Source: Gammaproteobacteria bacterium
Lineage (GTDB): Bacteria > Pseudomonadota > Gammaproteobacteria > Coxiellales > Coxiellaceae
Direction of reading: 5' to 3'
Length of the DNA: 64,000 bases
Assembly: GCA_030429175.1 (NCBI GenBank)
Contig: JAUIDD010000006.1
Location: 1-64,000, forward strand
The notes below the pieces were generated by a model. The model ran no database searches, was not told the origin of the DNA, and saw only the letters and a list, made by a program, of their open reading frames with translations. Both the position numbers and the translations under genes were made by a program. Shown here one piece after another: positions 15,452-24,974 of this stretch (position 1 is the stretch's first letter; the number at the start of each line of letters is the position of its first letter).

Positions 15452-18001
15452 TTAGAAGCTGCTCACACTACTTGCCAACTCTTGAATGCTTTCAACCTTA
15501 CCTTGCTGTGCAAGTTGCGCTAAATTAGTAGCTGAATGTGATTTTTTAAATAAACGTAGCCCATGAGCCCCTTCTTGTGTTGCTGGAAAATGCGCACTTG
15601 AGCGACTATGCGGCTGAGGTTGTGCTACTGTGGACGTTGAAGTGGCACGTGGCAAGTTATGTTTAACTGCATTAGATAGTGTTCTAGCACGTGGGCGCCT
15701 TAACACTGTTGCCGGTGCTGATGTCACCTTCATATTTGGAGTAACCCATGCTTTGATACGGTTCCAGCGTGATTGATCATTTCGAAGTACCCCAAAAATG
15801 CCAAGCGCAGTTAAACCAGTAGAAATAGCTGCAAATAATGCGGTGCTCAATGGCAGTGCAAATGGTAGTGCGGCGCCCAAAGAAACAACCGTCAGTACTG
15901 TCAATGCGGCTACCCCTACGATGCCTGCAGTTACTGATAGGATATAACGTGCTACTTTCCAACGAGATGCTGACTCTTCAGCAAGACGCTGCAGACGTTT
16001 ACTTGGATAATTTCTCTCATCAATATCACGTAACATACGTTCATAGTCAACGCCCACTTCTCGCTGCTGCATTACTCTGTCTTGCGCTACACCATGTTTG
16101 TAATAATCGCTGTGCTTGCGCAGGCAGTTGTGACGCGCCGCCCAATCACCAAATTGTAAATTTTTATGATCAATCATTTGAGTACGTATGATGACTAAAG
16201 CATCTTCAATAGATGTGTTTTGAAAATCACTATCAGTAAATATAAACAGCGATGAGTTGGAATGCTGTGAGCCAGAAATATCATCAATACAATAGTGAGC
16301 ACGTAGATCTTGTAGCTGCTCAATTAATTGCTGTTCCATTTTTTGCTGTTCTTGCATTTGTGTTTCTTTTATTCCGAATTTTTGAAGCTGCTCTAAGTCT
16401 GCTTGATAACCTTTTTCAATGTTACGTTTATCAGACTCGAATTCCTTCATTGCTGCTATAGGATAGCGTCGACAAATTTCCAGCTTCGCATTTTTAAGTT
16501 CAGTGGTAATATGCTGCTTTCGCTTTGCCAATTCAGTCGCATTTATAGTATTTGATCTAAATTCATCGTTGAGCTTCTGTAAGTCTTGTCTATATTGACG
16601 AACAATAGTTACCATTTGATCTTCAAATTGCTCGATATCTTCAGAGCAATCAGAATTAGCTTGTAACTGTTGTAGCTTATGACAACTTAAAAACTCCGAG
16701 CGTAGTTGACGTTTTTTCGTTACAAACTCACGTTCGGTAGTCATCGAAGCAGTTTCATCTGTACCTACCGTTTTGGTTGCACGCTGATAATCGCTATTTA
16801 AATCATTCACCTTTTCTTGATGACCTGCATAAATAACATAAATATGCTCTACAAACGTATCAAGATTAGACACATCCTCATCTACGAGGCTGAGTAAAAA
16901 GCTATAGATACTACTAAAAAAGCGCTCTTTTTGGATTTCTGAATTAATCGTTTTAAAAACTTCTTTAGGTGCGCCGGCAAAATAATCGCGAATACGAATA
17001 TCACTTTGCTCATGTGGTTTGCTGATTGTTAAATAATGTAATGTCACCATCGCAGTTTTAAAAAACGCTTTTATTTGTTGCGCTTGATCTTCTGGGGCAA
17101 TAAAACGTGTAACATTATTGTGAATTCCAAATAATTGCTCGTAAATACAACTAGCCAACTCGATACGATTATATGGCTGTGTGTACGTTAAATAGATATC
17201 CATAATTGCCCGGCTTACACGGACTTCAGGATTATAGGTATGTGCTTTCACGATATCGTGAGTAACTTGATGCATGCTTTGCCATAGTACTTTATCACGT
17301 AAAAAGTCTTCTGATATATCTTCAAGAGGCTTAAAAGCGGAAGTGATAAGTTGGCCACGGCTATTTAAACGTCTGTAAACAATATCAAGATTACTTAAAT
17401 TTCTGTGAAATTCTTGGAAATTACTCCGCTTAACCCATTTTGGCTGCCATTGATTAGCACAACCTAGTAAATCATTGCTCATGTGACCAGTAGTAGCATA
17501 ATTGCCACTAATTGCCAACATTAGAGCGGTTAGTGTGATCATAAGCCAAGTTTGATTAAACTGAATCACCTCCTCTTGTTCTTGCCTAAAATGATCACCA
17601 AACAAATAAAGCAGCTGTGATGTATGGGAACTCGTCCAATAGCTTAATGCCGCAGAAAAAAGTGAAAAACGTGGGTCACGAAACCAAGCGATTACACGTT
17701 GACGCTGATCTTTTGTGAGTCGACCATGCTGCTGAAATGCATCGATAATAATCGCATTAATATAAAGTGGTTCATCACCCCTGCCTTCTGTACATGTTTG
17801 CTTTTGAGATTCAAACAGAATCAAAATACGCTTACAAACTGCTGCGATAACTTGGTAGTATTGATCATCGGGTAGTGTTTGTGGTGAGCCCACCTCACAG
17901 CCCAATAAATCTTGTGGTTTTAGCAAAATTTTACAAATTCTTTCTGACTCTGTTAAGTCACTTTGTCGGCGTTGTATAACAGCTCTATTATTTCTTTTCA
18001 T
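15452..18001 (-). CDS. Large effector-like protein, coiled coil plus C-terminal membrane hairpin, 849 aa
   Basis: No family is recognised. From the N-terminus, about 400 residues of mixed helical sequence are followed by about 200 residues of charged, heptad-like sequence, probably a coiled coil. Two hydrophobic helices near the C-terminus (about 690-745) could form a membrane hairpin. A polar, basic Ser/Thr-rich tail of about 100 residues closes the protein. Three starts are possible (TTG 18055, ATG 18016, ATG 18001). The last is preferred because GGAGAG lies 7 nt upstream. The layout recalls Legionellales effectors that insert into host membranes, but no signal peptide or known domain supports a specific role. 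It is monocistronic. Confidence 0.75.
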   Translation of the reverse strand: MKRNNRAVIQRRQSDLTESERICKILLKPQDLLGCEVGSPQTLPDDQYYQVIAAVCKRILILFESQKQTCTEGRGDEPLYINAIIIDAFQQHGRLTKDQRQRVIAWFRDPRFSLFSAALSYWTSSHTSQLLYLFGDHFRQEQEEVIQFNQTWLMITLTALMLAISGNYATTGHMSNDLLGCANQWQPKWVKRSNFQEFHRNLSNLDIVYRRLNSRGQLITSAFKPLEDISEDFLRDKVLWQSMHQVTHDIVKAHTYNPEVRVSRAIMDIYLTYTQPYNRIELASCIYEQLFGIHNNVTRFIAPEDQAQQIKAFFKTAMVTLHYLTISKPHEQSDIRIRDYFAGAPKEVFKTINSEIQKERFFSSIYSFLLSLVDEDVSNLDTFVEHIYVIYAGHQEKVNDLNSDYQRATKTVGTDETASMTTEREFVTKKRQLRSEFLSCHKLQQLQANSDCSEDIEQFEDQMVTIVRQYRQDLQKLNDEFRSNTINATELAKRKQHITTELKNAKLEICRRYPIAAMKEFESDKRNIEKGYQADLEQLQKFGIKETQMQEQQKMEQQLIEQLQDLRAHYCIDDISGSQHSNSSLFIFTDSDFQNTSIEDALVIIRTQMIDHKNLQFGDWAARHNCLRKHSDYYKHGVAQDRVMQQREVGVDYERMLRDIDERNYPSKRLQRLAEESASRWKVARYILSVTAGIVGVAALTVLTVVSLGAALPFALPLSTALFAAISTGLTALGIFGVLRNDQSRWNRIKAWVTPNMKVTSAPATVLRRPRARTLSNAVKHNLPRATSTSTVAQPQPHSRSSAHFPATQEGAHGLRLFKKSHSATNLAQLAQQGKVESIQELASSVSSF

Positions 18002-18181
18002 GATTCGACTCTCCATGTCACTGCTTCTTACTTTCAGAAGAAAGCCAACGGTCAAACACCATCCTTGGTTTTTATTCCGCTGCTAAAGAAGCAATATATA
18101 TAACTAAATATTTTTAAGTTTAAATATTTTAGTAGCTATTTTAATGTCCGCACTCTAAGATAGTACTTATGTTGACCAAAA

Positions 18182-18718
18182 TCAAGCCAGACTGCAAGAA
18201 TAGAGAGAAAAATACCGAGATCCGTCTTTTTTTAAAATGCTTTCATAGATGATCAAGGTACTTAGTTTCAAACGCAGATAAATGGGTACTTCACGACAGC
18301 TTCCAAGCCTCAAACTTTGTCCTAAAGTGATATGAGGCTGATACGAGCATTTTTCTCCTTTAATTCCGATGGTTGTGAGCTTTTTTTCAAGTTCTTTATT
18401 TATCTCACTGAGCTGTTGATGGGGATTTACCGATGCCGCTAAAAATGTTGAGCTTGGCTTAGGAAATGCAGCAATTTTATTGATGTTAACCTCAAAACTG
18501 CTGGCTTTGCTTGCCACTTCTTCAACTATCGTAATCAATTGTGGAATCAGATTTTCATCCATATCACCAATAAATTTGGCTGTAATATGGAAGTTACCTG
18601 GAATAGTCCAGCGGATTTTATGAGTTACATCATTTATTTCATTTACTACATGAGATATCAAGTCATTTCCCACTGTATCGCTAATAGGGTAGCCGATAAA
18701 TAGGCGTCTGTATGTCAT
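18182..18718 (-). CDS. thpR: RNA 2',3'-cyclic phosphodiesterase (LigT/ThpR)
   Basis: The 178-residue protein has the two HxTx motifs of the 2H phosphoesterase superfamily, HITA (44-47) and HITL (129-132), spaced as in ThpR. The enzyme opens 2',3'-cyclic phosphates on RNA ends and can join tRNA halves in reverse. The ATG at 18718 is chosen because GAGGAG lies 10 nt upstream. An ATG at 18736 would overlap that SD. It is divergent from the SLC13 transporter gene with about 70 bp between starts. The family is clear from the paired motifs. Confidence 0.88.
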   Translation of the reverse strand: MTYRRLFIGYPISDTVGNDLISHVVNEINDVTHKIRWTIPGNFHITAKFIGDMDENLIPQLITIVEEVASKASSFEVNINKIAAFPKPSSTFLAASVNPHQQLSEINKELEKKLTTIGIKGEKCSYQPHITLGQSLRLGSCREVPIYLRLKLSTLIIYESILKKDGSRYFSLYSCSLA

Positions 18719-18788
18719 TTTATCTTTGCTCCTCATTTTGGCGATAAAACAGTATAATAATACTTTTCACCCGACAAACATATGGATC

Positions 18789-20564
18789 ATGGCCCCATAC
18801 ACTATCATTATCATTTTAATTTTTGCGATGGTGCTCTTCGTTTGGGGTCGATGGCGCTATGATATTGTTGCACTTATTGCATTACTTGTTTCAACGGCTG
18901 TTGGCGCTGTTCCCTTAAATCAAGTATTCAGTGGCTTACCAAATCCAGCAGTTGTTACTGTTGCCTGTGTGATGGTTATCTCTCAAACCATTACGCGTTC
19001 AGGTTTACTAAATGTATTAATTAACAAACTCGATATCGTTAATCACAATCCAATCATCAGTCTTGTATATCTGTGCTTTACTGCAATGCTGCTATCATTT
19101 TTCATGAATAATGTTGGTGCATTGGCTTTGATGATGCCAGTAGCCATTAAAATTGCTATCGAACAGGATCGATCTCCATCGTTAGTATTAATGCCGGTTG
19201 CCTTCGCTTCTGGTCTTGGTGGTCTTGCAACAGTCATCGGCACACCACCCAACTTACTTATTGCCGCCTATCGCCAAGAAATTACCGGGCATGCCTTTAC
19301 TATGTTTGACTACACACCTGTAGGTGCAATGGTTGCGGTAGTAGGTGTGCTGTTTATTGCGCTATTCGGTTATCGGCTCATCCCCAAAAAGCGCAAAGCA
19401 CCACAAAGTGTTGCTGATATGTTTGATATTAAAGATTATATCTTTGAAGTTCATGTAGATGAAAATGCAGCTATTCTCGATATGTCTCTAAGTGAAATCA
19501 AAGAAAAAACAAAAGCAGAATACGAAATCGTTACTCTAATTCGTGGTAAATCCAAACGCCTTTCTCTGCCCGATGATTTTATTGTCCACGCTGATGATAT
19601 ATTAATTATTGAAGCGTCTGCTGAAAACTTAAAAACATTCTTAAGTGATACTAAAACAAAAGTAGCCAGTGATCAAAAAATTACTCGCGAGAGCTTACAA
19701 TCAAAAGATATTCAGCTTGTTGAAGCTGTTGTGCCTCAGGGCGCACGAATTGAAGGTCGCACCACTAAAGGTATGCGTTTATTTGCGCGATTTCAGTTAC
19801 ATCTATTAGCAATCTCACGCGAAGGTAACCCCTTTAAACAGCGTCTTGATCAAGTGCAATTAAAGCCCGGTGATATTACTCTATTCCAAGGGCCAAGTGA
19901 TACAGTTACCGAAAATATTGCCTCGCTCGGTTTACTACCACTGATTGAGCGTCACATTCAAATTGAGACTTCTTGGAAAATGATTTGGCCACTCATTGTA
20001 TTTGTGATTGCAATTATTTTAACGGCATTGAGCTTACTACCAGTGCAAGTCGCTTTTGGTGGCGCTGTTATCGTGATGGTTATTTTTAATTGGATCTCAC
20101 CACGTAGCCTTTATGAATCGATAGACTGGCCGGTGATTATCTTATTGGCAGCAATGATTCCAGTCGGCAGTGCGTTACAAACGACTGGAGGTACAGCAAT
20201 GATTGCCGAGTGGCTTTCTCATTTGGCAGCACACACATCACCTATTACTATTTTAGTACTGCTGATGATTATTGCGATGACAGTTTCAGATTTTATGAAT
20301 AATGCTGCCACAGCAATTGTGATGGCCCCCATCGCCAATGGCATTGCCAATAGCTTGCAAGTCAATATTGACCCATTTCTTATGGGTGTTGCTATCGCCT
20401 GCTCATGCTCATTTTTAACACCCGTAGGACACCAAAACAACATTCTAGTTATGGGACCTGGCGGTTATAAATTCGGCGATTATCTACGTTTAGGTTTGCC
20501 ACTAGAAATTATCGTACTCTGTGTTAGCGTCCCAATGATTTTATGGGTGTGGCCACTACGTTGA
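18789..20564 (+). CDS. SLC13/DASS family anion symporter with TrkA-C (RCK_C) domains, 591 aa
   Basis: The protein has two sets of membrane helices (about 5-190 and 400-590) separated by a cytosolic stretch of about 200 residues with two TrkA-C-like domains (VDENAAILDMSLSEI and PQGARIEGRTTKGM regions). Each membrane half ends with a helix-hairpin motif, FMNNVGALALMMPVAI and FMNNAATAIVMAPIA, the SLC13 substrate and sodium sites. Members import sulfate, dicarboxylates or citrate, and this subfamily with TrkA-C inserts is uncharacterised for substrate. The start at 18789 is chosen by homology. Longer frames reach back over the thpR start. A TATAAT at 18753-18758 may be its promoter. Confidence 0.85.
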   Translation: MAPYTIIIILIFAMVLFVWGRWRYDIVALIALLVSTAVGAVPLNQVFSGLPNPAVVTVACVMVISQTITRSGLLNVLINKLDIVNHNPIISLVYLCFTAMLLSFFMNNVGALALMMPVAIKIAIEQDRSPSLVLMPVAFASGLGGLATVIGTPPNLLIAAYRQEITGHAFTMFDYTPVGAMVAVVGVLFIALFGYRLIPKKRKAPQSVADMFDIKDYIFEVHVDENAAILDMSLSEIKEKTKAEYEIVTLIRGKSKRLSLPDDFIVHADDILIIEASAENLKTFLSDTKTKVASDQKITRESLQSKDIQLVEAVVPQGARIEGRTTKGMRLFARFQLHLLAISREGNPFKQRLDQVQLKPGDITLFQGPSDTVTENIASLGLLPLIERHIQIETSWKMIWPLIVFVIAIILTALSLLPVQVAFGGAVIVMVIFNWISPRSLYESIDWPVIILLAAMIPVGSALQTTGGTAMIAEWLSHLAAHTSPITILVLLMIIAMTVSDFMNNAATAIVMAPIANGIANSLQVNIDPFLMGVAIACSCSFLTPVGHQNNILVMGPGGYKFGDYLRLGLPLEIIVLCVSVPMILWVWPLR

Positions 20565-20602
20565 TTGTGCTAAACTTCATGTTTCTAGATGAGGAGCACA
20601 TC

Positions 20603-21292
20603 ATGAAAAAAATCCTAATTTTAATAACCAGTTTTATCCTATATACAAGTGCTAATGCAGCAGCTATTTACCAAGTTGAGATGATCATATTTTCGCATAT
20701 TCAAACGCCAAACCTAAACAGCGAGCGTTGGCCTATCCTAGAATCTTCTCAAGTTGACCTTAGGCATGTGTGGCAACTTAAACCACTGGCTCAACGAGAC
20801 CAAACAAACAATGACAAACCAGCCAGTTATCAAATTTTACCAAACTACTACCTTCACTTAACTAAACAACGTGCACTTCTTGCAAAGATGGATCGTTATC
20901 AACCATTACTGCATATTACCTGGTATCAAGATGTGCTCACACCTAAAGATGCACATTGGTTGCATATCTTTGGTGGTAAAGGTTTTGATAACTCAGGTAA
21001 AATCGTAGCCGAAAACTACGACGGCAGCGCCCAATATAATCAAGCAACTCATTGGCAAGTCGATGGTCTGGTGCGCATCGGCGTTAAACGCTATTTCGAT
21101 GCTTCCTATAAGCTTGCTTTCGCCACACCAACCGAAACCATTCAATCACTCAGTCAAAATGATAACTTCAAAGGGCTTGATACACCACTAGTCTACTTCA
21201 ACCTCAATCAAACACGACGCATGCGCAGTAACGAACTTAATTTTATCGATCACCCGTTATATGGGATCATAATGAAGATTACACCGTTGTAG
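20603..21292 (+). CDS. CsiV-like periplasmic peptidoglycan-binding protein
   Basis: A signal peptide (about 19 residues, ending SANAA) leads to a 210-residue periplasmic protein. It contains the opening YQVEMIIFSH and the closing motif RRMRSNELNFIDHPLYGIIMKI, which match CsiV/DUF-type proteins of Vibrio and Pseudomonas. In Vibrio cholerae CsiV binds peptidoglycan and supports signalling through the LpoA/D-amino-acid pathway. GAGGAG lies just ahead of the ATG at 20603, and an upstream in-frame extension inside the SLC13 gene is rejected. Its last codons overlap the convergent 571-residue gene by 14 bp. Confidence 0.8.
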   Translation: MKKILILITSFILYTSANAAAIYQVEMIIFSHIQTPNLNSERWPILESSQVDLRHVWQLKPLAQRDQTNNDKPASYQILPNYYLHLTKQRALLAKMDRYQPLLHITWYQDVLTPKDAHWLHIFGGKGFDNSGKIVAENYDGSAQYNQATHWQVDGLVRIGVKRYFDASYKLAFATPTETIQSLSQNDNFKGLDTPLVYFNLNQTRRMRSNELNFIDHPLYGIIMKITPL

Positions 21293-22994
21293 TTGGCATG
21301 CTATTTTGGATCTGCTCTTGCAAGATATTTTTAAGCGTATTCATTGCGTCGACACGGCAAGTTGGCGCTGCTTGCTTACGATAAGCAAAAATACCGCAAC
21401 CATAACTTCGCGTTGGCGCAGTAATGGTATTAACAATAGCAACTGTATCTGAGTTACGTATATTAGTAGTCTCAGTATCGACATTAAGCAACCAATCATA
21501 GTATTCTGATGCGTTTTTGGATGCTGTTGGTCTTGGTGCATAAATGCCATTAAATAAGTGCTTAAGCAAATATGTCGATAGTGATTTATCACGATAACGA
21601 AGTTGATTGCCTTTAAGGCGATTTTCTTTATCTATTTGACCATCGATATATTCAATTATAATATTACAAGCTTCAGCATAGCTTTGTGCAGAATGAATTT
21701 TTTTAAGTAGCGTTATTGCATAGCGCTTGCCGCGGTTTTTGTAGCAATACCATAATTCAGAACGGCTATAATTACCTTTATTGAGACGTTCCTTAATAGC
21801 ATTTTTTACTTCACGAATTAAGGTTTTTTTGCGTAGTTCATCTATTGATGTTGGATCATCGATATCCCTACCAAACGCTGCCTGCTGTTGCTCAACTTTT
21901 TTTGCAATGTCATTTAAATATCTATCACGCTCTTTCATGTGCAACTGATATGTCTTGTGATGATTTAGTAAAGCATGTTTGGCTTCAATATCTTTTACAG
22001 GCGCTAAAAAATCAGCTACTTTTTCACGTTTAACGAAGGAAACTACTGCTGAAGCAAGTTGTGCAGTTTTTTTAGCTAATGCTTTAGCATTATCAAGAGG
22101 CGGTGAAAGAAATGCTTCTACTATCGGTACTGCCAGAATATAAGTTTCATTACTATCATCAAATAATACAAAAAAATGATCTAATTGCTCCATAAAATCA
22201 GCAAATTCATTTTCAACTTTAGTCTCTGTAACCTTACTCACTTTGCGCTGCTTTTCAAACAACACTAACACTTGCGACTGGTTCGCTAATTTAAGAATTG
22301 GCTCATATGCAGATATTGTATCTTGTTTATTTTTATATCTTAGTTGACGACTTTCAAAAAAAACTTTTGTATCAAATACTTTTCCTCTTGTAGGCTTCAT
22401 CGATCTTTTTAGTGCCCTAAGGTCCTCTTCAGTTTTAACAAATCTTTTTATGAGCTCTCCAGCATATCGGTACTTCTTTTCCTTGGTTAAATTCTGAAGC
22501 TCTGCAATAAAGCTTAGAAATGGGTTATCTGAGTAAGCGTTTAAGGAAGACTGGCTGCCAGACTCATTACTTGATCCGATTGACTGCTGATCTTCTTCAA
22601 TGGGTTTAACCTCAGAAGCTTTAGTTTTTTTCTCTTTGATTAATGGCTTAAATTTTTCTGCAATGGCATCACGATCTTTTAAACAAAACTCTAGAAATTT
22701 TTCTACTGCATCAATAAAGCATCTGCTAAGCTCAGGTTCAATTTCTTTTTTATACGTCGTCTCGATATTGAATTGATCACTATCAAGCACTTTGCAGTCT
22801 ACCCTAAAGCGATCCATCGCAACTCTAAGTTTTGTTGATTGTTCTTTTAGTTGATGCTCTTTATTCTCAAGTTCCAGCTGTAGTTTTTTAATTTCTTGAT
22901 TATGCAAATAAACTTCATGTACTATTTGCTGTTCTTCTTGAAGCCTTTGCTTAAGTGCTGTTAGGGCATTTTCGATCGATATGGGGGTATACAT
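21279..22994 (-). CDS. Unknown coiled-coil protein, 571 aa, paralogue of the upstream gene
   Basis: No known domain is recognised. It starts with about 80 residues of Gln/Glu/Leu-rich sequence typical of a coiled coil, then a Ser-rich linker (about 140-155) and a long helical region. The C-terminal third contains RDKSLSTYLLKHLFNGIYA, which is nearly the same as RDYSLSTFLLKNLFSGIYA in the gene at 23083-24660. The N-terminal coiled coils and the YAEAC/YADAC stretch before this motif also align, so the two are tandem paralogues. No signal peptide or membrane helix is present. AAGGAG lies 8 nt before the ATG. The size and composition fit a translocated effector, but this is inference. Confidence 0.75.
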   Translation of the reverse strand: MYTPISIENALTALKQRLQEEQQIVHEVYLHNQEIKKLQLELENKEHQLKEQSTKLRVAMDRFRVDCKVLDSDQFNIETTYKKEIEPELSRCFIDAVEKFLEFCLKDRDAIAEKFKPLIKEKKTKASEVKPIEEDQQSIGSSNESGSQSSLNAYSDNPFLSFIAELQNLTKEKKYRYAGELIKRFVKTEEDLRALKRSMKPTRGKVFDTKVFFESRQLRYKNKQDTISAYEPILKLANQSQVLVLFEKQRKVSKVTETKVENEFADFMEQLDHFFVLFDDSNETYILAVPIVEAFLSPPLDNAKALAKKTAQLASAVVSFVKREKVADFLAPVKDIEAKHALLNHHKTYQLHMKERDRYLNDIAKKVEQQQAAFGRDIDDPTSIDELRKKTLIREVKNAIKERLNKGNYSRSELWYCYKNRGKRYAITLLKKIHSAQSYAEACNIIIEYIDGQIDKENRLKGNQLRYRDKSLSTYLLKHLFNGIYAPRPTASKNASEYYDWLLNVDTETTNIRNSDTVAIVNTITAPTRSYGCGIFAYRKQAAPTCRVDAMNTLKNILQEQIQNSMPTTTV

Positions 22995-23082
22995 TTGTGA
23001 CGCTCCTTATATACTATAGTGATCCTAATTTTATCTTAACTTCGTGTTTTAATACCTTTGTCCTAAGTCAATTAACGCTCAA

Positions 23083-24660
23083 TCAGGCTGCTGGTGGCAC
23101 TAAACGCATCTGTACCGTCTGACGTTCTAAAATTTCTGCAGCACGATCGCGAATAGATTCACGTGACTTGAATAATGCCTGACTATATCCTTTTCCAAAA
23201 TATTGATAAGTCGGCTTTTGTATGGTTTTTAAAATAGTTTGCTCATCATCCGATAAGCTTTTTCTATGCTTGGGTTCATCAACCTTGCTTGCATAAACAT
23301 GCATAGGTTGTTCATCTTCTCGTTTGTTCAACCTTTTCGTTAAATGGGTTGCGTAAATACCGCTAAATAAGTTTTTTAGTAAAAAAGTTGATAATGAGTA
23401 ATCACGTTGTTTTAAGCTGTGTTTACCTTGGTTATGAAATTCATCTTCACCTCGTAAATATCTTAATAAAACAGCACAAGCATCAGCATATGTTTTGACC
23501 TTATCACTTTCAATTTGGGTTTTAAGCACATTCGCATAATGAGCACCTTTGCTCCGAGTGTGATATCTAAGACGTTTGTAGCTTAACCACCAGCCTCTAC
23601 GAAGATATTGGTCGATAGATTTATTTACGTCTGCTAATAAAGTTTTCTTTAACTTTTGGTCTAATTTTTCAACCCAGCTACCAAGACCATAACGCTGACT
23701 CATAGCATCATTACGTGGAATAGACTTATAAGCATTACTTAAACTACTATTTAGTTGCAGTTGTTCCTCTCTGTGCGATCTTAATAGATAGGTCTGAGGA
23801 ATTCTTAAGCGATCACGTTCAGCACCTATTTCAGCTGCAAAAACATTATGATGACGTTGTTTTTTTCTGAGTTTTTCAAAATTGGTTCTCTCGTCTTTAG
23901 GCTCACAATATGTTTCAACTTTCTCAACAGCGTAGACATAATCACCAGATTTAAGTGATTCTCTTACAGTTTCACGTAGACTCACAAAACCATCATGCTC
24001 AGGAAGCAAGGTTGGGTCATACCCTTCTGTGATGACTTTTTTAAAATGATCCCTGGTCGTAAGTGGCAATGAGGTTTTATCGAGTATATCAAATGCCTTT
24101 TTCCAGTCTTCATCCTTCATAAAAAATGTCGTTGCAAAGTGTGCTTCTAAAAATGTTAATTTTTCTTGAGTTTCATCATCTACTGTTTGGTTAACCTGGC
24201 GCTTTTCTTTTAGGTACTTATTTGCTACTAAGACGACAGCAGCATTCACCATATCCTTACTTTTGGCTTTGTAGGTCCGACGTTTTAATGCATCTTCTTT
24301 TAATTGATAATGAATAACACGCAAAATAAATTCTTTGATCATTGTCTCATGACTCAATTCTTTATTAAGCCATTTATCCCAGTCTGGAAAAACTGTGCCA
24401 TAGTGTTGTTTTAACCAATAGCAATTCGCTTTTTCATGACGTTCTTTTTGCACTTCAGATTCGTCTTCCAAATATGCAAGGAGTAGCTCTAGTTGCTGCT
24501 TAACTTGCTGTTCTTCGTTTTGCAGTTCCCATAATCGATATGCATCAGCTACCTGCCTTTGCTCTTTCCTAATTGCTTGTTCTAAGCGATTTAGTGCGTC
24601 TTGGAATGCATGCTCTGCGTTAAGTGCTTTAAGCGATTTTCTGTGTGTAGTAGCGCCCAT
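23083..24660 (-). CDS. Unknown coiled-coil protein, 525 aa, paralogue of the downstream gene
   Basis: The product shares its overall plan with the 571-residue gene that follows it by 88 bp: an N-terminal Gln-rich coiled coil (about 15-70), a charged helical middle, and a C-terminal conserved block with YADAC, RDYSLSTFLLKNLFSGIYA and a PTYQYFGKGY segment that aligns with PTRSYGCGIF. The paralogues have diverged strongly outside these blocks. The protein is soluble, basic/acidic mixed, with no signal peptide. The SD is weak. A 314-bp non-coding region with a palindrome precedes it, probably holding its promoter. Confidence 0.72.
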   Translation of the reverse strand: MGATTHRKSLKALNAEHAFQDALNRLEQAIRKEQRQVADAYRLWELQNEEQQVKQQLELLLAYLEDESEVQKERHEKANCYWLKQHYGTVFPDWDKWLNKELSHETMIKEFILRVIHYQLKEDALKRRTYKAKSKDMVNAAVVLVANKYLKEKRQVNQTVDDETQEKLTFLEAHFATTFFMKDEDWKKAFDILDKTSLPLTTRDHFKKVITEGYDPTLLPEHDGFVSLRETVRESLKSGDYVYAVEKVETYCEPKDERTNFEKLRKKQRHHNVFAAEIGAERDRLRIPQTYLLRSHREEQLQLNSSLSNAYKSIPRNDAMSQRYGLGSWVEKLDQKLKKTLLADVNKSIDQYLRRGWWLSYKRLRYHTRSKGAHYANVLKTQIESDKVKTYADACAVLLRYLRGEDEFHNQGKHSLKQRDYSLSTFLLKNLFSGIYATHLTKRLNKREDEQPMHVYASKVDEPKHRKSLSDDEQTILKTIQKPTYQYFGKGYSQALFKSRESIRDRAAEILERQTVQMRLVPPAA

Positions 24661-24974
24661 AACAATTTCTTTTGTTTGTATTTGTCACGCATGACGTGTT
24701 CCAATTTTATACTACCCTATAGCGTGTTTTCAATACGAGAAATGTAGCAATATGTCACATTTTTGTATCGAAAATCGGTATTGGTATGGTCCATCATTAT
24801 CTCAATTCGAATCCTGTTTCAAATTGAGTTGTACTACATCATAATCCTTCGGTAATTATATGAATTTTTATTAAAAAATCTAGTTTTTTTATGAATAAAA
24901 TTTGTAACAATAAATATACATTGTAACTGTGGTGTTAACTTGAGCATCTTTTCTCTAAGCGAGTTATTTTTAAG
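24661..24974. other. 314-bp AT-rich non-coding region with a palindrome
   Basis: This lies between the end of hpt and the start of the 525-residue gene, both on the minus strand. CTCAATTCGAA (24801-24811) pairs with TTCAAATTGAG (24818-24828) with one mismatch and a 6-nt loop. No T-run follows in either direction, so an operator is as likely as a terminator. No ORF, tRNA or recognisable ncRNA is seen in the rest. Confidence 0.4.

Noticed and set aside
18726-18788. Upstream in-frame extension of the SLC13 transporter
   Set aside because: It has no ATG start, overlaps the SD of the divergent thpR gene, and is not part of the conserved fold.
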